A DNA stretch of 64,000 bases from Eucommia ulmoides (GCA_016647705.1 CM028338.1:35469176-35533175), one strand, 5' to 3'; positions 1-13,210 are shown, counted from the stretch's first letter. Numbers and translations: made by a program. The notes: generated from the sequence alone by a model not told the origin.

Positions 1-471
1 TAAAAACACAATATAAATGTAGAAGTATTAGATAGACGACTATATAATAAAAACCCAAAAAAATAATAATAAGCGGATAGACTATATAACAATATCTAAT
101 TCTAGATTAACAGAAATCGGTTTAGGATTGCAAACCAAACATGCCTTAAACATTTCTTCGTTCCGTTTCTTTTTTTAATCGTAGTCTTTTCGCTTTTGAA
201 AAGACGATTTAGGCCCTGTTGGGTTATCTAATTAGCCTATTTTGGGAGTTATCTTATCTTGGACGAATTAAATTTACATATTCTTTGGTTGAACGAAGAA
301 ATACACAGATTAGTCAAATATCTTCATAGACACAAGAAAAGAGTATTTGAACCAAAACCCTGTTCTAATTTTTTAAAACCAAATATACCCTCATTCATTG
401 TAACCAAGTCGAGTTAAATTCCATTTGAACAGCAAACCGAAAAGTAGGAATAAGGGAGAAGAAATACATAC
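1..471 (-). other. Intron 2 of the MAM33-family gene (left edge of window)
   Basis: This AT-rich stretch follows the splice donor (GTATGTA, 471 downwards) of exon 2 of the minus-strand gene. No segment resembling the expected C-terminal part of the family was found on the minus strand, so the last exon or exons should lie beyond the left edge. Nothing else is recognisable. Confidence 0.6.
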
Positions 472-1432
472 TTAAATACTGGACCAATATAGGGCTGACC
501 CGGGACCCGATCATGCCCGCGCATATAAACTCTTTGAATTTCTATAGTATCCGGCCAAACAGAGCACACAAATTCCAAAACATCGCTTTTATCCCCTTTT
601 AAAATATTGACAATCATTGAAACATGAAGCTGCACTTCTTCGCCTGAGATTAAATCACTGGTTTTAACGGGGACAGACCCATCAAACATAGTTACTTCGA
701 CTTTTATCTCTTCATTCATTCCAAATTTTCTTTTCAGTTTGATCCACTGCTCTCCAGGTCGTTCATCAACCATAAATGAATTGAATTCTGGGATAGGCTA
801 CAATTGAAATACACTTTCCAATCAGAACTGATTGAGGAAATAACCAAAAGCTTCATGCCAATATATTAATTCATCCAATCAGAACCAAAAGACACATAAT
901 TCAAACACAATTCTTTTTTATGATAACCATGAATTTCATGTTAATATCATATGATTCATATTAAATGTTATCAAACCTCTTTTTGCTTTTTCCTGTTTTC
1001 AGCTTGGATAAGATTGCAGAAAACAGAGAGATCAATGAGTTAATTAATGGCTAAGGTGCACAACATAACTATATTGCGTGGAATATTTCAGCACGATTTT
1101 CTTATCGATATTTCTCAGCTAGTAGTGCCGAACCCTAGGTCCCTAGCATTATGTTTATGTAGATTGATTTCATCATAAATCAAGCAAGCATTTTTCTTTC
1201 GTTCGGTTCCTCAATGAATAAAATGGCGTACCTGAGTGGGAGGCGAGCGTTCGAGTTCGTATTGAACTTCATTGCGAAGAAGCCTGAGAATGTTGCCTTC
1301 GAACGCAGATTTTCTCATCTCCGATATGTAAAATCTTCTGCTGATTTGCTGAAACGTCGTTGAGGCATTCGAATTAGGAGTGGAGAAAAGTGACGATGCT
1401 CTCCTGAGGTTTCGAATTAGACGATGAGCCAT
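472..1432 (-). CDS. Mitochondrial glycoprotein (MAM33/p32) family protein, 5' part, two exons
   Basis: Exon 1 is 1432-1232 and exon 2 is 797-472. The donor is CAG|GTACGC at 1231, the acceptor TTGTAG| ends at 798, and exon 2 ends at a second donor. Joined in phase they give about 175 residues: an Arg/Ser-rich mitochondrial presequence, then RRFYISEMRKSAFEGNILRL, VDERPGEQWIKLKR, LQL-like HVSMIVNI and VCSVWPDTIEI. These blocks are typical of plant MAM33-family proteins such as At2g39795. Family members are acidic trimeric matrix proteins; the exact role in plants is not settled. I chose the Met at 1432 because the protein then starts MAHRLIRNLRR. An in-frame Met at 1465 would add a hydrophobic Val run. 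No stop or frameshift is seen, so it may be functional. The C-terminal exon is outside the window. Confidence 0.88.
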
Positions 1433-1537
1433 CGGGACGACGACGACGACGGCGGCTGTAAGCAACTGATACTACGATTGTTGCAGAGAGTAGTGATCGT
1501 CGGGTGACCGGTAGGGTTTAAGGCGGGGGTTCTGATA

Positions 1538-2136
1538 GATGACCCGATACGGCTCCCCCAAATTTGACGGGTCCTGGGTCATATTACAAAATTAGAATGG
1601 TCGGACATAGACAAGGTGTTTTTTTTTTTTTTTTTAATCTTATCTGGACCAATTTACGCATACTTCAACTAATCACCTCTCCGAATGATCTCAATAACGT
1701 ATTTCCCCACATCAATTTAGTGTATTCAAGATTAAATTCAAAATTTAAATTATTGGACATACATCCTGTAAGATTTTAATGAAGATGGATTCATAAATTT
1801 CAGTTTAATGAAAAAAATGTTTTTTCTATTTTTTTTTTAATTTTAATAGACCCTACTAATATGATTCTCACGTGTTTTACTTATAAGTGAATATATGTCT
1901 TTGTGGAAGTAGTGGACATTTAAATTTTTAAGATATTCATTGATTAATTATTGATGCAATATCTATAATAGGACTTTAGTTAATTAATTAATGATAGTTA
2001 AAACTTTAATATTTATGAACTTTTAGAGCCAAAATAAATTAGCTTACAAAAAATTTTATTTGGATCCTTAAAATTTGGATGACCCGATATGGTTCTCCCC
2101 AAACATTTGACGGGTCTAGGGTCATATTAGAAAATT
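1538..2136 (+). repeat. Two direct copies of a ~56-bp sequence 540 bp apart, upstream of the MAM33 gene
   Basis: The copies are 1538-1593 and 2078-2136. Both read GATGACCCGATA, then GG(C/T)TC(T)CCCC, then TTTGACGGGTC and GGGTCATATTA. The first lies just upstream of exon 1 of the minus-strand gene, so it may be part of its leader or promoter. The 480 bp between them is AT-rich and carries no coding signal. This could be a segmental duplication or two copies of a dispersed repeat. Confidence 0.7.
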
Positions 2137-2868
2137 TTCCTTTTGAACCCTTAAAATTTTTATAGTATGAAAAGCAACACATTTGAATCTTGAAATTTCA
2201 GTTTGGTTTCAATTTGATTCAATTAAAAAAAAATGATTAACATATTTAAATAGAAAAGTCTACATGACTTAGTTTTGGGCTATTTTCATAATTTCAAGGA
2301 GTCTACTAGAACTTCAATCCAAACTCTCTCTTAATATCGCTAGAGCATTGTCGAGTTTACAAAATTAATAAAATAATTATGTTTTAGAGTTTGCACATAA
2401 AGGACAAACAAATACAGAGAATATGCCCATATGGCTCGACGGTAGTCAACACGTGTGGCTTTTTCAATTCAAATTTGTCAATTTTATTTCTGAAAAGTGA
2501 AATCTCATGATACAAATGTGTCACAAGTGCAATTTATTTATTTTTGTAGAAAGTGAGAGATTGTCTTGATACCAATATTTATAATTTGGTTCCCAAACTC
2601 AAATTAACGTTTTCTTTATTACCTTGAGTTTGAGGAGAAATGTTAATCTATGAATACAATTGTCTTGTATTCTCTTAATATTCTGACTCTAAATTATTTT
2701 AACAATATCCATTTACCTATTCTCATCTGAATAGGGAAAAAAAAATACACCTAATCATAAATAAAAAAAAATCAAGTTTTTTAAGCCAATATATCATTTT
2801 TTTCTCACATTTTTTACTTTCATAACAACATTTAAAAGAATACTATATCACAACAACAAATAAATACG

Positions 2869-2904
<36 letters not shown>

Positions 2905-3160
2905 GATTATTAAAAAAAAAATTATAGATTCATTTTTCGTGATTTCTCATTGTATCCATTTACCTATTTCCAATCAAACATGTAGGAAAAACAACTACAT
3001 ATTCACCATGAAAAATCAAGTGCAAAATGTAGAAAAGTCAAATAAAAGGCTAAGGAGAAGAGAAAATATGTATCCTTTTTTTTTCTTAAAAAGAGATTAA
3101 AATACTTTTAAAAAAACGCAACTTAAATTCTTTCATTTTTCCTCTTGACTTCGCTTCTTG

Positions 3161-3197
<37 letters not shown>

Positions 3198-3250
3198 TAA
3201 TATATAAATATTTTTAACTATTGTCTAGAATAACTGGGGGAGAGAGATAT
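2137..3250. other. AT-rich intergenic region with A32 and T34 homopolymers
   Basis: No gene is seen. There is an A32 tract at 2869-2900 and a T34 tract at 3163-3196. A loosely similar pair of segments (around 2708-2790 and 2954-3020, each containing TCCATTTACCTATT) lies on either side of the A tract. The region ends at the left LTR of copia element C. Confidence 0.6.
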
Positions 3251-4044
3251 TGTGCAGAAGCATATCAGGTGGATAACACAAAAACAAATATTATAGGGAG
3301 ATGAAATGAAAACACGCACTCCCAAACAATAACACACAATTTAACGAGGTTCAACAATTTTGTCTACGTCCCTGGGAGTAACTATGAAACTTCTTTATTT
3401 GGTGATGAAATATAAATAAATAATACAAAACAAGGCCTTAAAACAACTTAAGACACTTATGCGAAAATTCACTCAATTGTGGCTATTGAGGAATTTGATC
3501 TATCACTCTCACTCCTTCAATTTGAGAGGTTGTTCTTTCCAATTTGCGAGACATACCCATGCTCACTACATTTTGTAAGATACTCTTATTTGCTTCAGAA
3601 CCTATGCCATTTTATATACAAATGATGAGAAGAAGAAAAATTAGATTTTCTTCAACTTCTTCCATTTAATCAAAATCAGCCGGCTACTGGAATTGGACTA
3701 ACGAAATTTTCTCTCATCTTCTTCCACTACCTTCTTTCTTCTTATTGCTTCTCCTATCTTTCTTCTATATTTTTTGCAGCCGAAAGTTTGACAGATAAAG
3801 AGAGAAAACAGAATTTTTGAGTTTCTTCAAAAGGTTGTTGCTTCCTATTTTTTATTCAAATGACAGCTGCGGATTTTTTATTTTTTTTTTCCTTTCAAAC
3901 AAAAGTTGGCTTCTTTTTCTTTTTTTTCCAAAAAAGTAGCTGGCTATTGATAAATGATCCATGTCATGCCAAAACACCTCTTATTTTTGGGAAAAAAAAA
4001 AGTGTGGACCCATTATATTTGAAAAATGAACCAAAAATTCTACA
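3251..4044 (-). repeat. 3' LTR of copia C
   Basis: Starts TGTGCAGAAGC and ends TTCTACA on the plus strand. It matches the split copy at 22844-23436 and 35452-35654 throughout, for example at the shared TTTAACGAGGTTC block near 3342 and the AGTGTGGACCCA block near 4000. A purine-rich tract on the minus strand just outside it (CCAAGGTGAAAAT, 4045-4057) is the expected polypurine primer. Confidence 0.85.
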
Positions 4045-7012
4045 ATTTTCACCTTGGCAAGATTTTCAAATGTCACAATCATCTCTTCGTTAGTATGAAT
4101 TCTCATACTACACATCCAATAGGCTCAATTGTTGCTTCTCCAAAATCATATTACAAATGAACAATATTGGCTAAGTTTTGGCAATGCTAAAACTTAGTGC
4201 TTCTAATGACTTTGGTCAATCATATATGTAAGGTTATTGATTGTCCCAATCTTTGTAAGAAGAATAACACTTGCATCCACAATTTTTCAAACAAAATAGA
4301 ATCGAACATCAATATGCTTGATCCGAGCATAATGAACTTGGTTCTTCAGTAGATATATTGCTCTTTGACTATCGCAATATATCTCCACCTGTTTCTAAAG
4401 AAGACCCAAGTCCGTAATCAGTCCATATGGCTTCTCCAGCAACCATGTATTCAGCCTATGTAGTAGACAACGCTATAGTGGACTGCAAAGTAGATCTCCA
4501 ATTGACTAGACCACTAGCCATGGTAAATAAATACCCAGTAGTAGACTATTGCTTATCCAAATCACCAATGTAATTCGAATCCACATATCCAATGAGAAAT
4601 CATTCGACTTCCATTTGATCTCTCACAAATTTCAACCCCAAATTTTCTTGGTTTCGCCAAGATCATTCATTTCCAATTCATTTCGAAGTTGAGCTTTCAA
4701 CTTCTCAATCTCCATCGAACTCTTACATGCGATCAACATATAAGAGCAAATAAATGAAGGCACCATCTTTAAATTTACGGAAGTACACACAGTGATCGTA
4801 TTAACTTCGCGTAAAGCTATATACTTTCATAAATTTGTCGAATCTCAAATACTACTGTAGTGGAAATTGCTTCAAACCATATAGGGACCTCTGTAAATGG
4901 CACATCATTTGTTCATTGCCAGCAGCTTTGAAACCATTCGGTTGCGACATATAAATTTCTTCATCCAAATCTCCATGTAGAAAAGCAATTTCCATATCAA
5001 GTTGTGCCAACTCCAAGTTAAATTGTGCAACCAAGGCTAGTAAAATTCAAATGGAGAAATGCTTCACGATTATAGTTGATCCATTCCTTTTGAGCATACC
5101 CATTTACAACCAATTTTGCCTTGAATCTCACACTGTCTTTCTCATGAGAGTCTTCCTTCTTTGCATATACCCATTCATGCCTAATTGCCTTTTTCCCTTT
5201 TGGTAGCTCTATGAGCTCCCAAGTCATACTCTTATAGAGAGAAACCAATTTTTCATTCATGGCCTTATTTCATTCGACACTTTCAGAACTTTGCGTAACT
5301 TTTTTGTAGGTGGTTGGAATATCTTCACTGATAATTGGTAAGACATAAGAAACCATATCCGCAAATTTAGCTGGTCTCTGAATTGTTCCTTTCAGTTTGC
5401 TAGTTGCTATCAATTCTTCAATTTGTGGAGTCCTTTGAGGAGAAAGATCCATCTTTTCCGTATCCCCGCCATTTTCATCTTCTGAAAAAATGTTTTCTGC
5501 TGGACTTTGAATTTTCACCTACTGCACTAGACTGCCTTTTTTTTTTCTGGTTATCTTCATTGGACACTTTCTTCTTCACAATTTGCTTTCATAAAAAATA
5601 ACATCCCTGCTTAAGATCATTTTCTTCAATTCAGAGCACCATAATCTGAACTATTTCACTCCACTGCTAAAAGCTATAAATATGGTCTTATTTGCCCTTG
5701 GGTCAAGTTTGTTATCTTTAGAAACATGAAAGAAAACCAAGTAACCGAAGATACGCAAAGAATCATAACATGAAGCAGGTGATCCTAATCACACTTCAAT
5801 AGGATTTTTTCCACCAATTACAGCAGAAGGCAGACGGTTAATTAGATGATATGCATAAGTAACCGTTGTTGCCAAAAAACTCTTTATCAAACCAGAATTG
5901 GACAACATTGACCTTGCCTTTTCAAGTGAAGTTTGATTCATACATTCGAGTACACCATTCTGATGTAGAGTCCTTTTCACAGAAAAGTGCCTTACAATTC
6001 CTTCCTGTTTGCACAAGGCGTAGAATGGATTGGATGTGTATTCTCTGCCATTATCCGATGTTAACACCTTAATCTTCCTTCTGGTTTGATTCTCCACAAC
6101 TTTCTTCCAAGACAAGAAGATTTTTAGGACTTGACACTTGTGTTTCATAGTATACACCCGGAGTCTTCTTGAGATGTCATCTACAAATATAATAAACTAG
6201 TACCTTTCACCCAAAGATGTAGTCTTTGTTGGATCTCAGACATCAATATGCACATAATCTAGGGTTTCTTTTGTTTTGTGGATAGTCGTGCCAAATTTAA
6301 CTCTGACTTGCTTACCAAGCACACAGTGCTCACAAAAGTTCAGCTTACAAGTCTTGGCACACTTCAAAAGACTCTACTTTACTAAGCCTTCCATGGCCTT
6401 CTCTCCAGCATACCTAAGCCTCATGTGCCAAAATTTGGTTGTATCAATAGTAGTCTCTACAATAGTAGCTCTACTGATAACGATATTTTTCTTGTAAGTA
6501 AAACAAATTGTTCTTTCTTAGGCCTTTCAAGACAACCATGACACCTTGCGTAACTTTCAACGTTCCAACTTCCATGGTGAGTTTGAAACCATTTGATTCC
6601 AAAGCACCCAAAGAAATTAAATTATTCTTTAAATCTCGTACATACCAAACATTGGTCAGATCCCTTGTGGTTCCATCGTGCAACTTCAATCGATTCATGC
6701 CAACTCCTTTCCTTTCACACGCATGATAATTTCTCATAAGAACTATTCCACCACTAGCAAGATCCAAACTAGTGAAACAATCTCTATCAGGACACATACG
6801 ATAGGAGCACGCGGAGTCAAGAATCCACTCTTCTGAGCTAACTCCAACTGTAGTAGCCAGAGCAAAATTCAAAGCAAAATTTTTCATTTGGGCCACATTT
6901 GCATTTGAATGGCCCTTGTTTTTCAACTTGGGGTAATCTTTCATCCAACAGCCCTTCTCACAGCAAAAAACATATTCATCTTTTGCCAGAATCTTCTGCC
7001 ACCCTTGTTGTG
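4045..7012 (-). pseudogene. Copia C pol remnant: zinc knuckle, protease, integrase, RT, RNase H
   Basis: Read on the minus strand from 7012 downwards: a zinc knuckle with Cys-to-Tyr and His-to-Cys changes; protease with WILDSACSYRMCP near 6830; the pre-integrase segment GLRKNNLFYL near 6500; integrase with LTSDNGREY and a Glu in GVLECMN (about 6157-5789); RT pieces near 5260-4850 with FLHGDLDEEIYMSQP and RSLYGLKQ; then RNase H pieces to about 4200 (ALPKLSQ at the end). Stops and frameshifts are frequent. At about 4735 the RT catalytic YVDD motif is disrupted by a short deletion. The polyprotein would make retroelement particles and copy and integrate the element, but this copy cannot. Confidence 0.85.
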
Positions 7013-8149
7013 TGGATGCGACCGCTTTTTCTTCATGTCTTAATATACTCGCAAGTGCACAAGGTCAAGTTTTAATATAGTGGACCTTTCGATCGGATAT
7101 CGTCCTCTGGGAAACGTGTTTGATTAATTAAATACCGCAATTTGCATAGTTTTATATTATTTCGACAGTTCAAGAAATGTTTGAGTTTGAATAATTAAAA
7201 ACTAAGTTAAATTAAAAACTATTGGGTTAATTCTAATTAAATGGATTATCTAGGGATTGATTTCATTCACTCAATACATGTTGAACTTCATTTTATTAAC
7301 AATAACAGTGTTTATCCTATCCGACAATCTATGTCACACCCCACCCCGGGCACCCATCACCCGAGGCCGGGTATGACGTCAACCTGACGTCATCAAACCA
7401 ATCCACGAGTGTCCAATCAGACATATATACATACATACTCGCACTACTATAAAATATATATATACCTGTCCCGAATATCCACAACCAAAATTACTAAAAT
7501 ACCTGAACCTTTCATGGTTCACGTCCAACTAACTCACCTCCAACACGACATTACCTCCAGACTCTCCCTAGTGCCAGTAGTGGACCAACTCCTAGCCGTG
7601 GTGCCTGAAACTATAATTTTTTTTTATCGGTGTACTGTCTTCATAATAAAAATATTTTGTATGGATTAAGTATAAGAATTTAAATACCACAGTTCAAACT
7701 AATAAATAATAAACACCATGTTTAGAAATATAATATAATATAATCACGTACCCGGTTCCACTACCACCAATGAAATGAAATTATATGACAATAATACCGT
7801 ATATCATAGTTGGAACCAATTTTTAACTGCCACCACTGTAAAGAAATATTGTATTTAAACCACCCAATTCCAATAGAATATCATAAACACATACAACACG
7901 GAAAACTCCATTTTCCAGTCACCACAGAAAGAAACTCATATATTTATAGCATCTCAACCAAATAGTGAAATTCCACCAGAATACTATATCTAACCAAATA
8001 GTGTAAAACAACTAAAACAATAGATACACCAATATATATGGATACACCAATCCAACGTAAAGTAATATATGTAATTTTATCCACACCACACCACCCTCCG
8101 ACTAGCCATATGATCGTTTTAACCTCACGATCGGGAGTTGCAACGGTAT

Positions 8150-8455
8150 CGTACCACCCGTAGGATTTGTCTTCCTAACGGGTCACAACAACGCTCTGCC
8201 AAACTTTTCCTAGTAGATAATCAATGCTCTGCACGACTATGCCTAGTAGATAAACAACGCTCTGTCGGATTATGCCTAGCAGGTAATCAACGCTCTGTTG
8301 GACTTTGCCTAGCAGGTAATTAATGCTCTGCCGGACTTTACCTAATAGGTAATCAACGCTCTACCGGATTTTGCCTAGTAGGTAATCAATGCTCTACCGA
8401 ACTTTGCCTAACAGGTAATCAATGCTCTACAGGACTATACCTAGCAGGTAATCAC
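8150..8455. repeat. 33-bp minisatellite in solo LTR D
   Basis: About nine tandem units, each close to TAATCAACGCTCTGCCGGAC then TTTGCCTAGCAGG, varying at a few positions. The unit length is a multiple of three, so it yields a spurious 11-residue peptide repeat. Related, longer units sit at the same place in F and H, and shorter ones in E. Confidence 0.9.
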
Positions 8456-9429
8456 CACATCCCTTTCGGGAAGAAATATTATGGCATAATCGGACCAAAC
8501 ATCAATTTCTACCTCAAAAACAAACAACTCGGTCCACAATCATTTTTTCACCCTTTTAGGAACAAACTAGCTTCAACAAATCAATTTCCATCCTTTCAAA
8601 ACCAACATAACCCACAAAACATTTTTTCACAAACATCTATAACCGTTTAATCCATATAAGTTGCAAATTCGTCCAATTTTAAATAAACACATTTTTCATA
8701 ATATATACGAAAATACAATGGGTAATTTACGTAGAAAGCAGTACACTCACCTCGATATCCGCTCTGCAAAACTGTCATTGACCACGAGCTATCGGGACGC
8801 CGGTGCCTGCGAACCTAATGATGATAGGGCCTAAATTAATATTTTATTTAAAATAACATAATCATGCAATGAAAGTCCTAAGTTTCATAATTTCCCTATC
8901 CCTACATTTTATTATGTAAAATTATTATTCGATTAATTTTGTTCCGTTAACAGTTTCTGTACACAATTTATTCATATGAGCGGTCTCAAATTTATTATCT
9001 CAGTTATGACATTTTGATGCTAGTAGTTAAATTTAACAAAAATAAAATTTAACGAAAAAGTTATCCGTTCCGAAATGTTGGCGATTTTTCCTTTTCCTAA
9101 AAATGTGATTTTCTGTTTTTGCACGCACCGCCTAGGTGAAAGATCCACCGCCTCGGCGAACTGCTTTCTTCTTCTTCTTTGTTTCGTTATTGACTTGCCA
9201 CCACCTAGGCCATCGCCGCACTGACTAGGCGAACACGCTCTGTACCTTCTTTCTGATGCTTCATCGCTTAGGCGACGATGCAGCAATTTTTCGTTTCTGC
9301 TTCTTGTATAGTTGATCGCTTTACTCTGCTTTTCTCTCAGCTCCAGCGACACACTCTCTCTCTCACACACAAATTTTTCACTTACTCCCGGCCTACACGA
9401 CACACCTTACAAATCAACTACTATCAAAG

Positions 9430-9720
9430 ACAAACCCATAACCACACACGCACACACACTGCCTGCATATACACACACATACAGGCTGCACACATGTATG
9501 CTCACACACATCACACACACACCCAGATTGATCAGAACGGAGCAACATTCACAAGCACAACACATGCACAGTACCTGATCATGGTCGTCGATTAGATCAC
9601 ACGCAAAATACCCACTTCCTCTCCTTCACACCGACCGAACTTTCACACACACACACACACACATACACACCGTAGAAACAGAGCACACACACATTCCCGT
9701 CGTCGCACACACATATGAAC
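9430..9720. repeat. CA-rich microsatellite block in solo LTR D
   Basis: Imperfect (CA)n with many CACACA runs, including an uninterrupted stretch near 9644-9662. On the minus strand this is TG-rich and corresponds to the TG-rich segment 26100-26660 of E. Open frames here are low-complexity artefacts. A separate (AT)n tract lies at 10208-10271. Confidence 0.85.
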
Positions 9721-10205
9721 AGACCCACACACATCCAACGGAATAGGATAGATCACCTTAACTAACCACACATATATGCACACAGCAAAGCATCAGAAAA
9801 CACACCCACACATGATAGTGAACGGAACATAGCACATACCCACATGCACGACGAACACAACCCAAACGGCGACGACACCCTCACCGGACCGACGACCACT
9901 TCCGACGACGACGCCCATCAACGACACCACAATGGCGATCGAACAACACACACACACACAACACCTTCGACGGAGCAACGACGATGATCTGAAACCCACC
10001 ACCGCTGAACTCTCTCTCTCTTATTTGTTTCCAGATTTTTTTCCTTTTTCCTCTGATTTCTTCTTCTTTTGAGAAGTCCCGATCATCATTTTGCATGAAG
10101 TTTAGTGCTTTTCTTCAATCCATTGCCACGTCGCTCCATCCCCCTCTCCGTTCTCGATCATTCCGTGTTTCCTGTTTTTTTTTTTTTTTTTGTATGTTTA
10201 GATAA

Positions 10206-10274
<69 letters not shown>

Positions 10275-11159
10275 TTAAATTACATTCATCCCCCCTCAAT
10301 TTCATTTAAGTTTTTAATTAAAACCAAAACAAAAACTTAAGTTTTGTAAAAATTTTAGATTAAGCCCCTAAAATTTTCAATTGAATTTTATTTATGAAAT
10401 TGACCCCGTTATTTTCTACAGGCTTCTACAATGCAACTAAAATTATGTGTATACAAAATTCGGGTCTTACAATCTAGGTATCTCAAACTCGCTTATTATT
10501 TCTCCCGAGTGTAAAATGAGCGATTATATGACTTCACGTTAACGCCGAAGTCCCCCTCTAGCGTTTTAGATAACACATAGCCACATGAGTCTTGAACCAA
10601 CCTCATAGACTGCACACTTTCTAACGCTCTCCCGGGTCATTAGATTGTCGTGATGTGTTTTACCCTAGTCCGAATCTGGAATTACCTCTCCCGAGTGTCA
10701 AACTCCGTATTATCAAAACCAACCCTAATACCTTAACAAGCATATTAAAATTGTATTAAAATGGCAAACATAATTGGATTTGGACAAACAATCGTTAAAG
10801 TAACATATATTCACCCAAACATGTATTTACATGAGTTACATCAATCCCTAGATAATATTTATCTAGTCTACCATGATCTTAACCATACATATATTAAAAC
10901 AAGAAGGATTCATCATCATTTGATATAAAAAGTTAAGTTACAAAGATAGAAACAAAGGAAAAATGATCAAATCTTTAAGTGGAGTGGTCCACTGTCGCCA
11001 AAGATCGGTCCTGAAATGATTCATCTTCTTCAAATGTTGAATATCCTCTTTGAGCTTCAAAACATGCTTAAGATCATCTATCACAAGTGTGGAATGTTTT
11101 TGACAAATAGAGGAAACAAGGGTTTAAATAAAAGGCTTCAAAATATCTAGAAAATATAT

Positions 11160-11460
11160 ATTTTTTGCACAGAGAGACCGCCTCGGGGTGGTTCTCCGCT
11201 GCGGCGGTGAGTTAAGTCGGTTAGCTTCACCACCAAGGCAGAGACTGATCGCTGCAATAGTGGACCAAAATCTAAACTCTCTGTACTTTCACCGCCTCGG
11301 CGGTGAAACAAAACCTAAACTATCTGGACTTTCACCGCCGAAGTAGTGAGACTGGCATAGCTCACTAGACTTTCACCGCCTCGGCGGTGAATGACCACTA
11401 GGGTGGTGACTTCTGCACAATTCTTCCTGTATCTCCACCGCCTCGGCGGTAGGTTTATTG
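11160..11460. repeat. Palindromic GCC-rich repeats in the gypsy B LTR
   Basis: Several spaced copies of TTCACCGCC-TCG-GCGGTGA, each a short hairpin. Three are perfect (near 11290, 11375 and, with its edge altered, 11437) and others are degenerate. The 5' LTR has the same block at 22095-22400. The motif also occurs in B's internal region (15130-15260) and, in altered form, in D (9125-9280). Confidence 0.8.
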
Positions 11461-11634
11461 TCCTGAAACCTTGTTTCTTTCACCGTTTTTTCACCATTTC
11501 GCTTGTTTGTAACTCGATTACGTCCCTACACCTGATTTACTTAAAAATAAACAAAAACGCCATAAAATATTACTAAAACACTCAAAATCTACCAAATTCG
11601 TCCTAGAAGTAAATAGGTATTTTTCAACCTATTA

Positions 11635-13210
11635 AAAACCCCCAAACTTAAAATTTTACTAGTACTCGAGCAAAACACCCTAACACTAAAATAAATTAAC
11701 TGTACTAATTAATTAACTAACTACTAAAAATGAATAAACTTTAACAAATAAGAAGTAAACAAATGCGAGTTCCAAGTTCAATCGAAGAAACCAAGTTGTT
11801 CCTCCCTCAACAGCCCTCAATCAAATCAAGTTCGGGAAATAACACACACCACGTGGTGTTTTAGAATTTCAACACTCATTATCAACAAAAACCATTATAG
11901 ATCCATTTAACGTGTGTGTGTGAGAACTCAAATATATAACTATCCAAACACCGGATTAGATTATTCAATAACTAAGCTCAAGACTTAAACCGATTAAGGA
12001 TTAGGAAAACCATATGCTTGATTGGGCTCGACTATCCACTAATATAAGTTCGGAAATTCAAAGAGATCAATAGAGTTTGGATAGGCATTACGATAATTAA
12101 ACGATACTCGAGGCACAAACGTTTGTCGCGAATTCTCTCTCGTAACCCCAAGTATTAAAAACACAACCCTGAACAAAACTTTAAGACTTTTGTATTCACT
12201 TGTCGAAAGAACGAAAATAACAACTATATTCACATAGTTTTTTTTTTTTTAAACAAATTAACACACCCCCAAACTTATTCGATTTTGTACAAGTTTAGGG
12301 GCATGCAAATAGAATTCAAAGATTAACAAGTGAATACACTAATACTGAACCAATAAAAATTCATTCAAAACCCGTCTGCTCACTTCAAGTAGCATAAAAT
12401 AATGCTAACTTGATTTCACTCAATTCATGCGTTTGGCTTAGTGACAATGGTTTTGAAAATTTTTAATTGGCTATAGTACTGATATATGTTCAAAATTGAA
12501 AAGGGTATCAACTTCGACAGGGTAGCAAGGGATAAAATTTTTAAGGTTAGCTTCAAAGGTTCAAGTGATAAAAATGAAGGCCTAAATTATGCCTCCTAAA
12601 CTACCTCACCTAGGATTTCGCCTCAAGTTTCCTCCAGTTAAGTTCTAGATTCCCCAAATTTGTCATGAACTTATTACTGAATAATCGATGTCAAATCGTT
12701 CAAATAATTATACAGTGAGTCTATGCTATCGTGCAATTTTAGGATCAAAATGATTTTTACCTAATCGACATGCCAAGCACACAAAACACATATGATTGGC
12801 ATCACCCCCGACCTCGATATACAATTAGGGGATAATTTTCATCATCGGAAAATGGCCCAGACGAACTCAACAACTCAACACACAAATACTACTTCATACA
12901 TAAACATCTCTACATTAAATCTAAACACTAACATACACACACTAATCTAAGCATTTCACATGCAAACACATGAAAATTTAAATAAAACTTAACTATATGT
13001 AAAATTCTACAATATACGTCTAAGCTTTTACAAAACGTAACTAGACATACATAAAACATCCAAATATAATACATCAAAAATTTGTTTAAAAAATTTTGTT
13101 CATCTTTTTCTATAAAAAAAAAATAAAAAAAAAATAGATGAATATCCTCCCAAACTTAAACGAGGCAGTGTCCACACTGACTGAGCAGCGAACCCAATTA
13201 CAAGATATAG
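11635..13210 (-). other. Noncoding 3' region and polypurine tract of gypsy B
   Basis: No coding similarity is seen. Directly next to the 3' LTR the minus strand reads AAGTTTGGGGGTTTT (about 11635-11649), a good polypurine tract. Similar G-rich tracts occur near 12260-12270 and 13140-13150, as expected for Athila-like elements with a long region after the last ORF. Confidence 0.7.

Larger units (their letters stand above)
7332..10471 (-). mobile_element. Solo LTR D, 3.14 kb, inside the 3' LTR of gypsy B
   Basis: Bounded by perfect 5-bp target duplications atcta (7327-7331 and 10472-10476), with ends TGTCACACC...GTCTTACA, so on the minus strand it runs TGTAAGACCC...GTGTGACA. It has no internal LTR repeats and no retroelement domains, which fits a solo LTR of a gypsy element with very long LTRs (the TGTAAGACCC/GTGTGACA ends resemble Tekay/Del-type chromoviruses; this assignment is inference). 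It holds a 33-bp minisatellite (8150-8455), a hairpin box GATCGT-N9-ACGATC at 8112-8132, a CA-rich block (9430-9720) and a long (AT)n (10208-10271). It is homologous to E, F and H. Confidence 0.85.
7013..11634 (-). repeat. 3' LTR of gypsy B, interrupted by solo LTR D
   Basis: The LTR portions are 7013-7331 and 10472-11634, together about 1.48 kb, matching 21079-22586. The join is seen directly: the sequence before D (CCGACAATCTA) and after D (ATCTAGGTATCTC) is continuous in the uninterrupted copy near 21390. It contains several copies of a CACCGCC/GGCGGTG palindrome at 11177-11450. The end has mutated from TATCA to TATTA. Confidence 0.9.

Noticed and set aside
8138-8455. Regularly spaced repeats in LTR D that could be taken for a CRISPR array or a repeat protein
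   Set aside because: Units are head-to-tail without unique spacers, and the 11-residue peptide repeat follows from a 33-bp unit. It is a minisatellite in a plant LTR.
9020-9403. Minus-strand frame of 127 codons in LTR D
   Set aside because: No similarity to known proteins and it spans the GCC-palindrome region of a solo LTR.
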